Part shown: one piece after another, positions 1 to 5,390 of the stretch
Position numbering within the stretch: position 1 is the first letter of the stretch
Layout of the letters: every line of letters begins with the position of its first letter
Source of the DNA: Planktothrix sp. UBA8402
Lineage (GTDB): Bacteria > Cyanobacteriota > Cyanobacteriia > Cyanobacteriales > Microcoleaceae
Length of the DNA stretch: 5,493 nucleotides
Direction: 5' to 3'
NCBI GenBank assembly: GCA_003456035.1
Contig: DMPJ01000085.1
Coordinates: 1-5,493 of the forward strand
Program-made: the position numbers and the translations under genes
Notes under the pieces: model-generated
Seen by the model: only the letters and a program-made list of their open reading frames with translations
What the model was told of the DNA's origin: nothing
The model's database searches: none

Positions 1-6
1 TTACCC

Positions 7-80
7 ATTCGTAATTCGTAATTCGTAATTCGTAATTCGTAATTCGTAATTCGTAATTCGTAATTCGTAATTCGTAATTC
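7..80. repeat. Heptamer tandem repeat ATTCGTA, 10 full copies plus ATTC
   Basis: Ten exact head-to-tail copies of the 7-bp unit ATTCGTA start at position 7, followed by a partial ATTC. No copy diverges. The array stops one base before the TAG stop (82-84, minus strand) of the sugar kinase gene, so it lies directly downstream of that gene. Heptameric short tandemly repeated repetitive (STRR) sequences are a known feature of intergenic DNA in filamentous cyanobacteria, and this fits that class. The perfect copy identity suggests recent slippage expansion, so copy number probably varies between strains. No function can be read from it. Confidence 0.95.
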
Positions 81-81
81 C

Positions 82-1107
82 CTATTCTGGGTTTAAAAGC
101 GATCGCAAAGCCTCTTTCATTTCCTCAATTGTTGTTGTCGCAGTTCCGAATTGACGCACGACTAAACTAGCAGCTAAATTCCCTAAAACGGCTGCTTCCC
201 ACAACGATGAACCCGTACATAAACCCAAAGTTAAAGCCGCAACAACCGTATCTCCTGCACCCGTAACATCAAAAACATCCGTGCGATTAAAAGGCGGAAT
301 TTGAAATTGTTGCCCTCCCTCAAACAAACTCATTCCTTCCTCGCCCCGGGTAATTAACATTGAACTCGCTTGAGTTAATCTTAATAAATCTTGTCCCGCC
401 TGTTGTAAAGTTGGCTGATTTTTAATGGCATATCCCACAGCTTTTTCTGCTTCAGGAAGGTTAGGAGTAAATAAAGTTGCACCCGCAAATCTATGTAAAT
501 CCTTTTGAGTATCAACAATAGTTAAAGGAGCTTTTAATGCCGCTTCAATTACCATTTGGGTTAAGACTCCATCCCCATAATCTGAACAAACCACCGCATC
601 TACAGTATCAATATTTTCACGAATATATGCAGCTAATTTTAACTGTAATTTAATATCCGGTAATTCATCAGATTTGCGATCGACTCTAACAATTTGTTGG
701 GTAACAGATTGACGCGCATGACCCGAAATCCGAGTTTTCGTTACCGTGGGACGGTTGGGATCAATTAAAATTCCCCCAATATCAATTCCCGACTGTTCAA
801 AAATTCGACAAAGAGCAATTCCTTGATCATCATTTCCCACCAGTCCAACAACCTTAACCGATGCCCCTAATTTTGCCAAATTGTAAACCGCATTCGCACC
901 ACCCCCAGGAATTTGACGGGTATGTTCATGGCGGAGAATTAATACCGGAGCTTCCCGGGATAAACGTTCTACTTGACCCGTCAAAAATTCATCTAAAGTT
1001 AAATCCCCCACCACTAAAACCCGCGCCTGGGAAAATAGATTCATTCGTTTTAATAACGAATCCATTGCCGTGTTTAATTGTGTAAAAAATGCAGCATCCA
1101 ATATCAT
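82..1107 (-). CDS. PfkB-family sugar kinase, HldE/RfaE kinase-domain type (probable D-glycero-D-manno-heptose-7-phosphate kinase)
   Basis: A PfkB/ribokinase-fold cytoplasmic kinase of 341 residues counted from the ATG at 1107. It resembles the kinase half of HldE, which phosphorylates D-glycero-D-manno-heptose 7-phosphate at C1 for ADP- or GDP-heptose synthesis. Visible features are the N-terminal VLVVGDLTLDEF strand and loop with the HldE-like SREAPV motif (residues 50-55), the first PfkB signature GGGANAVYNLAKLGA (68-82), a TPNLPEAE nucleotide-side motif, ITRGEEGMSLF, and the second signature DVTGAGD (280-286) with catalytic base Asp286. The cytidylyltransferase-like C-terminal half of bifunctional HldE is absent; the protein ends with the kinase fold. 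The reading frame extends to a TTG at 1119, and an internal ATG at 1065 is also possible. None has a clear Shine-Dalgarno, so ATG 1107 is a preference only. It lies 63 bp downstream of the receiver gene on the same strand. The substrate is inferred; another sugar kinase activity is possible. Confidence 0.87.
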   Translation of the reverse strand: MILDAAFFTQLNTAMDSLLKRMNLFSQARVLVVGDLTLDEFLTGQVERLSREAPVLILRHEHTRQIPGGGANAVYNLAKLGASVKVVGLVGNDDQGIALCRIFEQSGIDIGGILIDPNRPTVTKTRISGHARQSVTQQIVRVDRKSDELPDIKLQLKLAAYIRENIDTVDAVVCSDYGDGVLTQMVIEAALKAPLTIVDTQKDLHRFAGATLFTPNLPEAEKAVGYAIKNQPTLQQAGQDLLRLTQASSMLITRGEEGMSLFEGGQQFQIPPFNRTDVFDVTGAGDTVVAALTLGLCTGSSLWEAAVLGNLAASLVVRQFGTATTTIEEMKEALRSLLNPE

Positions 1108-1126
1108 ATTTGTGATCAATTTTCGG

Positions 1127-1168
1127 TCAATAGTTAACAGTCAACCATCAATAGTTAACTGTCAACCT
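1127..1168. repeat. Two tandem copies of a 21-bp spacer sequence
   Basis: TCAATAGTTAACAGTCAACC plus one base (1127-1147) is repeated immediately at 1148-1168 with only two differences (A/T at unit position 13 and at the last base). Each copy contains the palindrome GTTAAC. It fills most of the gap between the receiver gene and the kinase gene. It looks like another low-copy intergenic tandem repeat. A regulatory role is possible but nothing shows it. Confidence 0.8.
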
Positions 1169-1170
1169 CC

Positions 1171-1755
1171 CTATGGTAATTTCGCCTGAATAAATTTTTT
1201 TAATTGCAACAATTGTTTTTTCAGTGCATCTATTTCCGCCTGCATCTTAGCCATTTGCGCCTTAATTGCCGCCATATCTGTCGCGTCTCCACCAGAAACA
1301 GGTGCAACGGCTACAGGAGCAGTTGCAGCGGCTACAGAACGTCCAGCAGAAACAGACGTGGGTAAGGGTTCCCGGGGAAGATTGGCTTTTTGGAACGCCA
1401 ATTTAATCGCAGAAATCAGTTGATTCTTCTCAAAGGGCTTTTCAATAAATTCAAAATATTGAAAGGGTTCGGAAATTTTTTCGGTGACTTCTTCCTTCCG
1501 TCCCGACATCAGGACAAGGGGAATTCGTCGCAAGGTTTCATCCGCTTGAATTCGCTGAAACACATCCCAGCCACTTAATTTAGGCAGGAGGAAATCCAGC
1601 ATAATTAAGTTGGGATGTTCTTTTTGAACAAATTCGAGACCTTCTTTGCCATCTTTGGCTTCTAATACCTCAAAGTTACCAGGGGGTAACATTTCTCTGA
1701 CTCGCACTCGAATGACTTTACTATCATCAATAACCAGTATTTTCCGACCTGCCAC
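1171..1755 (-). CDS. Stand-alone response-regulator receiver protein with C-terminal coiled coil
   Basis: A 194-residue CheY-like protein. The receiver domain (residues 4-122) has all the key residues: acidic pair Asp10-Asp11, phospho-acceptor Asp54 in LIMLDFLLPKLSGW, Ser84 at the usual Thr/Ser switch position, and Lys106 followed by Pro107-Phe108. It should therefore be phosphorylated by a histidine kinase. An Ala/Pro/Val-rich linker (about 128-157) follows, then a helix (161-193) with hydrophobic residues at 164, 168, 171, 175, 178, 182, 185 and 189. That is an unbroken 4-3 heptad pattern, so a coiled coil for dimerisation or docking. No DNA-binding or enzymatic output domain is present, so output is probably by protein contact; the partner is unknown. 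The start is GTG at 1755, supported by GGGAG six bases upstream. No kinase gene lies in the window. Confidence 0.92.
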   Translation of the reverse strand: MAGRKILVIDDSKVIRVRVREMLPPGNFEVLEAKDGKEGLEFVQKEHPNLIMLDFLLPKLSGWDVFQRIQADETLRRIPLVLMSGRKEEVTEKISEPFQYFEFIEKPFEKNQLISAIKLAFQKANLPREPLPTSVSAGRSVAAATAPVAVAPVSGGDATDMAAIKAQMAKMQAEIDALKKQLLQLKKFIQAKLP

Positions 1756-1761
1756 AACTAA

Positions 1762-1766
1762 CTCCC
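1762..1766 (-). promoter_or_regulatory. Shine-Dalgarno site for the receiver gene
   Basis: On the minus strand GGGAG lies six bases before the GTG at 1755. It is one of the few good ribosome-binding sites in the window and it decides this non-ATG start. Confidence 0.65.
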
Positions 1767-1797
1767 ATAATGATAATGATGCGTTAACTATTATTAT

Positions 1798-1818
1798 ATT
1801 GGGTTAAAGTCACCCAAT
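1798..1818. promoter_or_regulatory. 7-bp inverted repeat in the divergent control region (possible operator)
   Basis: ATTGGGT (1798-1804) and ACCCAAT (1812-1818) are perfect inverted arms around TAAAGTC. The dyad lies in the only divergent intergenic region upstream of both the receiver gene (minus) and lipA (plus). There is no T-tract on either side, so it does not look like a terminator. A dimeric regulator binding here could affect both genes. That is inference from position and symmetry; no known operator consensus was recognised. A separate 10-bp palindrome AGATTAATCT lies at 1854-1863, nearer lipA. Confidence 0.35.
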
Positions 1819-1896
1819 GATTAAAAAGACCTGCATCTTTAGAATACATAACTAGATTAATCTGAGAAGAAGCCCAAATAACAACGGAACTTGAAT

Positions 1897-2856
1897 ATGT
1901 CCGCCCCTTCTAATTTAGCACCAGAACAATCTTATCGTGATCGGGATCAAAATGTGATTCAACCGATACCTGATTGGTTACGCCGTCCCATCGGTAAAGC
2001 CAGTGAATTATCCTCCGTACAACGGATTATCAAACAGCGCCAAATTCATACTATTTGTGAAGAAGGTCGTTGTCCCAACCGGGGGGAATGTTATGCCCAG
2101 AAAACCGCAACTTTTTTATTAATGGGGCCGACTTGTACCCGCTCCTGTGGCTTTTGTCAGGTGGATAAGGGCCATGCACCGATGCCCCTTGATCCCGATG
2201 AACCTCAAAAAGTAGCCGAAGCCGTACAAATTTTAGGGTTAGGCTATGTGGTCTTAACTTCCGTAGCCCGGGATGATTTAGCCGATGGGGGAGCCCGATG
2301 GTTTGTGGCGACGATGGACAGAATTCGAGAGCTTAACCCCGAAACTCAGATCGAAGTTCTAACGGCGGATTTTTGGGGCGGGCAAGGGGGAGGTAATCCC
2401 CAAGAACTACAATATCAACGGATTGCCACCGTAGTTAAAGCGGAACCCGCCTGTTATAACCATAATGTCGAAACAGTCCAAAGACTACAAGCACCCGTGA
2501 GAAGGGGAGCTAAGTATGGGCGATCGCTAGATGTATTAAGAATTGTGAAACAACTTAATCCCGGCATTCCCACAAAATCCGGCCTCATGTTGGGACATGG
2601 AGAAACCGAGGCTGAAATTATTCAAACCCTGGAAGATTTACGCGGGGTGGGATGTGACCGAATTACCCTGGGTCAATATATGCGTCCGTCCCTGGAACAT
2701 CTGCCCGTGTGGAAATATTGGACACCGGAGGAATTTCAGCGTTTGGGAGCGATCGCCACCGAAATCGGGTTTGCCCATGTCCGCTCTGGGCCATTGGTTC
2801 GCAGTTCCTATCATGCTGGAGAGTCCGATCCCCATTCAGTTGCTTCTGTGGTTTAA
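1897..2856 (+). CDS. lipA: Lipoyl synthase LipA
   Basis: A radical-SAM enzyme that inserts two sulfur atoms at C6 and C8 of protein-bound octanoyl groups to make lipoyl cofactors, for example on E2 subunits of 2-oxo-acid dehydrogenases and on glycine-cleavage H protein. It is 319 residues long, normal for the family. Counted from the ATG, the auxiliary [4Fe-4S] cluster motif [12 protein letters not shown] supplies Cys54, Cys59 and Cys65. The radical-SAM motif CTRSCGFC supplies Cys80, Cys84 and Cys87. The C-terminal RSSYHA motif (302-307), whose serine ligates the auxiliary cluster, is intact. NHNVETV and [12 protein letters not shown] are also typical. The segment reads [11 protein letters not shown] where many LipA proteins have a PDF sequence. 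The frame also opens at TTG 1891, but ATG 1897 with GGA eight bases upstream is a better start. psaX follows 27 bp downstream. Cyanobacteria often carry two lipA copies; which one this is cannot be told here. Confidence 0.97.
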   Translation: MSAPSNLAPEQSYRDRDQNVIQPIPDWLRRPIGKASELSSVQRIIKQRQIHTICEEGRCPNRGECYAQKTATFLLMGPTCTRSCGFCQVDKGHAPMPLDPDEPQKVAEAVQILGLGYVVLTSVARDDLADGGARWFVATMDRIRELNPETQIEVLTADFWGGQGGGNPQELQYQRIATVVKAEPACYNHNVETVQRLQAPVRRGAKYGRSLDVLRIVKQLNPGIPTKSGLMLGHGETEAEIIQTLEDLRGVGCDRITLGQYMRPSLEHLPVWKYWTPEEFQRLGAIATEIGFAHVRSGPLVRSSYHAGESDPHSVASVV

Positions 2857-2872
2857 TTGGATCATTGTATTT

Positions 2873-2876
2873 AGGA
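2873..2876 (+). promoter_or_regulatory. Shine-Dalgarno site for psaX
   Basis: AGGA lies seven bases before the ATG at 2884. It supports translation of this very short gene from that start. Confidence 0.6.
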
Positions 2877-2883
2877 AGCAAAT

Positions 2884-3000
2884 ATGGCTACCAAAACTCA
2901 AACACCCAGCGGATCTTATACCTTTCGTGCATTTTGGGCAATTCTTCTGTTAGCAATTAACTTTTTAGTTGCCGCTTACTATTTCGGCATCATTGTATAG
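2884..3000 (+). CDS. psaX: Photosystem I subunit PsaX (38 residues)
   Basis: A short reading frame from ATG 2884 to TAG 2998-3000. The product opens with MATKTQTPSGSYTFRAFW and continues as one hydrophobic helix (about 17-37) containing LLLAINFLVAAYYFGI. From memory this closely matches PsaX of Thermosynechococcus, the small peripheral single-helix subunit of photosystem I in the thylakoid membrane, in length, in the polar MATK start, in the FRxFWA segment and through the whole helix. Asn26 sits where the Thermosynechococcus protein has an Asn that I recall as an antenna-chlorophyll ligand. An AGGA ribosome-binding site lies seven bases upstream, and lipA ends 27 bp before it, so the two are probably co-transcribed. 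The terminator-like stem begins 28 bp after the stop. Genes this short are easily missed by gene callers. Confidence 0.9.
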   Translation: MATKTQTPSGSYTFRAFWAILLLAINFLVAAYYFGIIV

Positions 3001-3027
3001 TTTAAACCTGATCAATTTTTAAAGACT

Positions 3028-3103
3028 GTGCTGCTTCTGATCAATCTTCTAAGATGAGGAGAACATCTTTAACTCCTTAGATCATGGCAGCACCTATTTT
3101 TTT
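3028..3103 (+). terminator. Long imperfect stem-loop with T7 tract; probable terminator of lipA-psaX
   Basis: GTGCTGC (3028-3034) pairs with GCAGCAC (3087-3093), and inside it TGATC (3038-3042) pairs with GATCA (3080-3084). A third stem AAGATG (3051-3056) / CATCTT (3064-3069) closes a 7-base loop. Seven Ts (3097-3103) start four bases after the outer stem, as expected for an intrinsic terminator on the plus strand. The stem lies between convergent genes and may also slow minus-strand transcription, although the T-tract on that side is poor. At about 66 bases the folded part is longer than an ordinary terminator and can fold in a competing way (see findings), so a processed small RNA or 3' stabilising element is an alternative. 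Confidence 0.65.
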
Positions 3104-3136
3104 AGGCATTATCAGATTACTAATTTTAACCCGGAA

Positions 3137-3511
3137 TTATTTAGTTTCTAATTGCGCTTTTAACTCCGCGATTTGTTTCTGAAGTTCTTGCACATCTTGT
3201 TTGGTTTCAATCACTAATGTTGCTAACCGATCAAACATGGGATCACCGGAAATCAAAGGATTTTTTAGTTCGGGAGCAGGATTTGTTGAATCGGGTTTAA
3301 CCTGAATCACCGTTGTACCTGACCTTTGATATTGCAGACTATTAATCTGTCCAATTAGTTGAGATACCTGTGATTCTAAGCGACTCATCCGATATTCAAG
3401 TTGAGTGGTAGAGCCTTGTGCTAAAGTTAAATTATTCCAACCTAGTACAATTGCTAGAGTAATCAGAATAACCAGAATAATATTTTGGAGCCTCAGACAC
3501 TTTTTCAACAT
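3137..3511 (-). CDS. Hypothetical exported or membrane-anchored coiled-coil protein
   Basis: A 124-residue protein I do not recognise as a named family. A basic N-terminus (MLKKCLRLQ) leads into a hydrophobic segment (about 10-25), then LTLA at 28-31. This could be a signal peptide cleaved after Ala31 or an uncleaved anchor. Two amphipathic helices follow. The first has hydrophobic residues at 38, 42, 45, 49, 52, 56 and 59; the second at 96, 100, 107, 110, 114, 117 and 121. Both follow a 4-3 coiled-coil spacing and are separated by a Pro/Gly/Ser-rich linker (about 63-91). This suggests an oligomeric periplasmic or lumenal scaffold, but no function can be assigned. The ATG at 3511 has no good Shine-Dalgarno. 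It is divergent from the DJ-1 gene with only 41 bp between starts, so the promoters must overlap, and convergent with psaX. Confidence 0.75.
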   Translation of the reverse strand: MLKKCLRLQNIILVILITLAIVLGWNNLTLAQGSTTQLEYRMSRLESQVSQLIGQINSLQYQRSGTTVIQVKPDSTNPAPELKNPLISGDPMFDRLATLVIETKQDVQELQKQIAELKAQLETK

Positions 3512-3552
3512 ATTTTAATCTTTTATCCCTTTTCGTTTAGGATTACTGACCC

Positions 3553-4188
3553 ATGACTCAAACAAATGTTGCTATTTTAATTTTTAATGGGGTTCAACTT
3601 TTAGATTTTACTGGCCCTTTTGAGGTGTTTTCCATCACATCAGAAATTAATGAGGATAAACCTTTTAATGTGTTTCTAGTAGCGGAAACTTTAAATGCCG
3701 TCCAATGCCATTATGGTTTAAGTTTTAATCCAGATTGTACTCTATTAGATAGTCCTCCTCCCGATATTATTATTATTCCTGGTGGTATGGGGACTAAGGC
3801 GGCTCTGAATCAACTGCAAATTCTAGCCTGGATTCAATCAAAAGGATATCATGCTGATTTAATTTTATCGGTTTGTACGGGGGCTTTGCTATTAGCAAAA
3901 GTCGGTTTATTAGATGGTTTAGTTGCTACAACTCATCATCTAGCATTAGATCAATTACAGGCGATGGCACCCCAAACCACTGTTGTTGATAATCAACGAT
4001 TTGTTGATAATGGAAAAATTATTACGGCGGCGGGAATTTCTGCGGGAATTGATATGTCTCTTTATGTTGTGGCTAAACTTTTAGGGGATAGTAAGGCTTT
4101 AAAAACGGCTCAATATATGGAATATGACTGGAAACCGAAAGCCAAAGTTACCCCCATTCCTAAAGTATCAAATTCTCTCGGGTTTTGA
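3553..4188 (+). CDS. DJ-1/PfpI family protein, isonitrile-hydratase-like
   Basis: A 211-residue single-domain protein of the class I glutamine-amidotransferase-like (DJ-1/ThiJ/PfpI) superfamily. Motifs in order are FNGVQLLDFTGPFEVFS (11-27) with Asp18 and Glu24, DIIIIPGGMGT (71-81), the nucleophile elbow SVCTGALLLAKVGLLDG (106-122) with Cys108 and Thr109, ATTHH (125-129), AAGISAGID (159-167) and EYDWKP near the end. The Asp18, Cys108, Thr109 set and the LDG-x-x-ATTHH and AGIDxSL motifs match the isonitrile hydratase InhA type, which converts isonitriles to N-substituted formamides. The same domain also occurs as the sensor half of AraC-type regulators, but no helix-turn-helix follows here. 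AGGA ten bases before the ATG is a modest ribosome-binding site. Activity on isonitriles is inferred; relatives have various or unknown activities. Confidence 0.85.
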   Translation: MTQTNVAILIFNGVQLLDFTGPFEVFSITSEINEDKPFNVFLVAETLNAVQCHYGLSFNPDCTLLDSPPPDIIIIPGGMGTKAALNQLQILAWIQSKGYHADLILSVCTGALLLAKVGLLDGLVATTHHLALDQLQAMAPQTTVVDNQRFVDNGKIITAAGISAGIDMSLYVVAKLLGDSKALKTAQYMEYDWKPKAKVTPIPKVSNSLGF

Positions 4189-4200
4189 CACTCCTACTCC

Positions 4201-4222
4201 TAAAGGTGATCTAAAGGTGATC
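4201..4222. repeat. Tandem duplication of TAAAGGTGATC
   Basis: TAAAGGTGATC occurs twice head to tail (4201-4211 and 4212-4222). The second copy overlaps the first four bases of the composite palindrome that follows. It is a small local duplication of unknown meaning. Confidence 0.7.
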
Positions 4223-4349
4223 CATCGGTTGAAACCGTGGCTACACAAACAAAACCCGCCGGCGCGGGTTTTAAACCCTTGATCAAAGGAGGTTAATAGT
4301 CCGCGCAGGCGGACTTCGTTTGTGTAGCCACGATTTCAATCGCTGGATC
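4219..4349. repeat. Composite palindromic repeat, MITE- or REP-like, 131 bp
   Basis: Two 32-base arms (4219-4250 and 4318-4349) are inverted copies of each other with 29 of 32 positions matching. Inside are two perfect hairpins: AAAACCCGC / GCGGGTTTT (4251-4259 and 4264-4272, loop CGGC) and AGTCCGC / GCGGACT (4298-4304 and 4309-4315, loop GCAG). The whole element is one large cruciform with two inner stem-loops and contains no reading frame. Architecture and size resemble non-coding palindromic repeats or miniature inverted-repeat elements dispersed in cyanobacterial genomes. The ACCCGC hairpin followed by TTTT could end transcription of the DJ-1 gene, which stops 30 bp before. No clear flanking target-site duplication was found. 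Confidence 0.75.
4251..4272 (+). terminator. GC-rich hairpin with TTTT, possible terminator of the DJ-1 gene
   Basis: A perfect 9-bp stem (4251-4259 / 4264-4272) with a CGGC tetraloop ends in TTTT. It lies 62 bp after the DJ-1 stop codon, inside the composite palindromic repeat. The T-tract is short and forms part of the stem, so termination may be partial. Confidence 0.4.
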
Positions 4350-4400
4350 TTGTTTCTTGTTTCCCTAACTCCTGTAGGATAAAAAAAGAAGATTGTAATT

Positions 4401-4414
4401 TAGGCTATAGCCTA
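4401..4414. promoter_or_regulatory. Perfect 14-bp palindrome upstream of the Ap4A phosphorylase start
   Basis: TAGGCTATAGCCTA is its own reverse complement and ends seven bases before the ATG at 4422. A dimeric repressor bound here, or a small hairpin masking the start, could control the gene. A weak promoter candidate lies upstream (TTGTTT at 4357-4362, then TAAAAA at 4380-4385, 17-bp spacing), which would place the palindrome in the leader. This is inference from position and symmetry. Confidence 0.4.
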
Positions 4415-4421
4415 CACTGAA

Positions 4422-5342
4422 ATGATCAGTACAACAACTGCTAACTTGATGTTACCATCGGGTACATTATGGCAACGGATAATCACTCAAACTGAATCGG
4501 CTCTCAACTGTGACGCCTTACAATCAATTCCAACGGAATATGATTTTATAGAGGCGGGAAATATTCGGTTTTTGGTGAGAATTCTTTCTAACTTAGCTCG
4601 AAAGCAGAAAGCTAAGAAAAAACAGCAAAAAAAATTAGCTAAATCCGGTAAGGAATTTAATCCTTTTCTTCCTTATGAACAGGATTTATTTGTGGGTAAT
4701 TTATCAGAAACTCATTTATGTTTACTGAATAAATTTAATGTTGTTAATCATCATTTATTGATAGTTACTCGACAATTTGAAGCACAGGAAACCTGGCTAA
4801 CTCAAGCAGATTTTGCAGCTATGTGGCTGGCTTTAGGGGAAATTGATGGTTTGGTTTTTTATAATGGGGGAAAATTAGCCGGGGCGAGTCAACGTCATAA
4901 GCATTTACAATTAGTTCCGTTTCCTTTAGTTCCAGATGGAATAAATCTTCCGATTGAACCTGCGATCGCTTCTGTACAGTTTAATAATTCTATTGGTATC
5001 ATTCCTGAATTTCCTTTTGTTCATGCGATCGCTGCTTTTAACTCTGACTGGATTCATCAGCCATCAGAATCGGCAATTTTTACCTTAGAATTATATTTTG
5101 AGCTATTAGCAAAAGTCGGTTTATCCGTCGGGGATCAGCCCTTTCAATCCGGGGCTTATAATTTATTAGCTACCCGAAATTGGATGATGATTGTTCCTCG
5201 ATCTCAAGAAAAATTTGAGGGAATTTCGATTAATTCTTTGGGATTTGCGGGGGCGTTATTAGTTAAAAATTCCGAACAACTTCAAAACCTGAAATCCTAT
5301 CATCCCTTAACAGTTTTAAAACAAGTAGGGGTTAATCAATAA
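4422..5342 (+). CDS. ATP adenylyltransferase / Ap4A phosphorylase (HIT superfamily)
   Basis: A 306-residue cytoplasmic enzyme of the Apa1/Apa2 family. These cleave diadenosine tetraphosphate with phosphate to ADP and ATP, and run the reverse adenylyl transfer; they control alarmone-like dinucleoside polyphosphates. Visible features are the LNKFNVVNHHLLIVTRQF strand region (102-119), FYNGGKLAGASQ (146-157), and the HIT-type catalytic motif His159-Lys-His161-Leu-Gln163 followed by LVPFPL. His161 is the expected nucleophile that forms the AMP-enzyme intermediate. The C-terminal part (about 195-290) contains FPFVHA and YNLLATRNWMMIVPRS, typical of this family. A very basic stretch (60-77, rich in Lys) forms an exposed loop. 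Length matches the yeast and cyanobacterial proteins. The ATG at 4422 has no clear Shine-Dalgarno but starts the conserved fold in full. It appears to be a single-gene transcript between repeat-rich spacers. Confidence 0.93.
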   Translation: MISTTTANLMLPSGTLWQRIITQTESALNCDALQSIPTEYDFIEAGNIRFLVRILSNLARKQKAKKKQQKKLAKSGKEFNPFLPYEQDLFVGNLSETHLCLLNKFNVVNHHLLIVTRQFEAQETWLTQADFAAMWLALGEIDGLVFYNGGKLAGASQRHKHLQLVPFPLVPDGINLPIEPAIASVQFNNSIGIIPEFPFVHAIAAFNSDWIHQPSESAIFTLELYFELLAKVGLSVGDQPFQSGAYNLLATRNWMMIVPRSQEKFEGISINSLGFAGALLVKNSEQLQNLKSYHPLTVLKQVGVNQ

Positions 5343-5356
5343 TCAGTAATCAGTAA
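5341..5356. repeat. Short heptamer repeat AATCAGT, two copies plus AA
   Basis: AATCAGT occurs at 5341-5347 and 5348-5354, followed by AA, and overlaps the TAA stop of the Ap4A phosphorylase gene. It has the same unit length as the longer array at the window start, but a different sequence. With only two copies it is weak evidence. Confidence 0.5.
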
Positions 5357-5390
5357 GCTGTTAAGTATCTAAATTAGCTATTTTTAAATC

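Noticed and set aside
861..1085. Plus-strand reading frame opposite the sugar kinase
   Set aside because: It is antisense to conserved kinase motifs and has no recognisable features.
1108..1119. Four-codon extension of the kinase to a TTG start
   Set aside because: In frame but without a ribosome-binding site; the ATG at 1107 is the simpler choice, although TTG cannot be excluded.
2597..2960. Overlapping reading frames on both strands across the end of lipA and psaX
   Set aside because: These are out-of-frame shadows of LipA and PsaX with no family resemblance or ribosome-binding sites.
3049..3066. Minus-strand mini-ORF (MFSSS) with an AAGGAG site six bases upstream, inside the stem-loop behind psaX
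   Set aside because: Five codons only, and both the purine-rich site and the ATG are explained by the base-paired stems. No promoter is evident; probably coincidence.
4286..4293. AAGGAGGT, a perfect Shine-Dalgarno sequence
   Set aside because: No start codon or open frame follows at a usable distance; it lies within the non-coding composite palindrome.
5356..5387. Terminator after the Ap4A phosphorylase gene (AGCT ... AGCTATTTTT)
   Set aside because: The only stem is about four or five base pairs with a long loop; too weak to call despite the five Ts.
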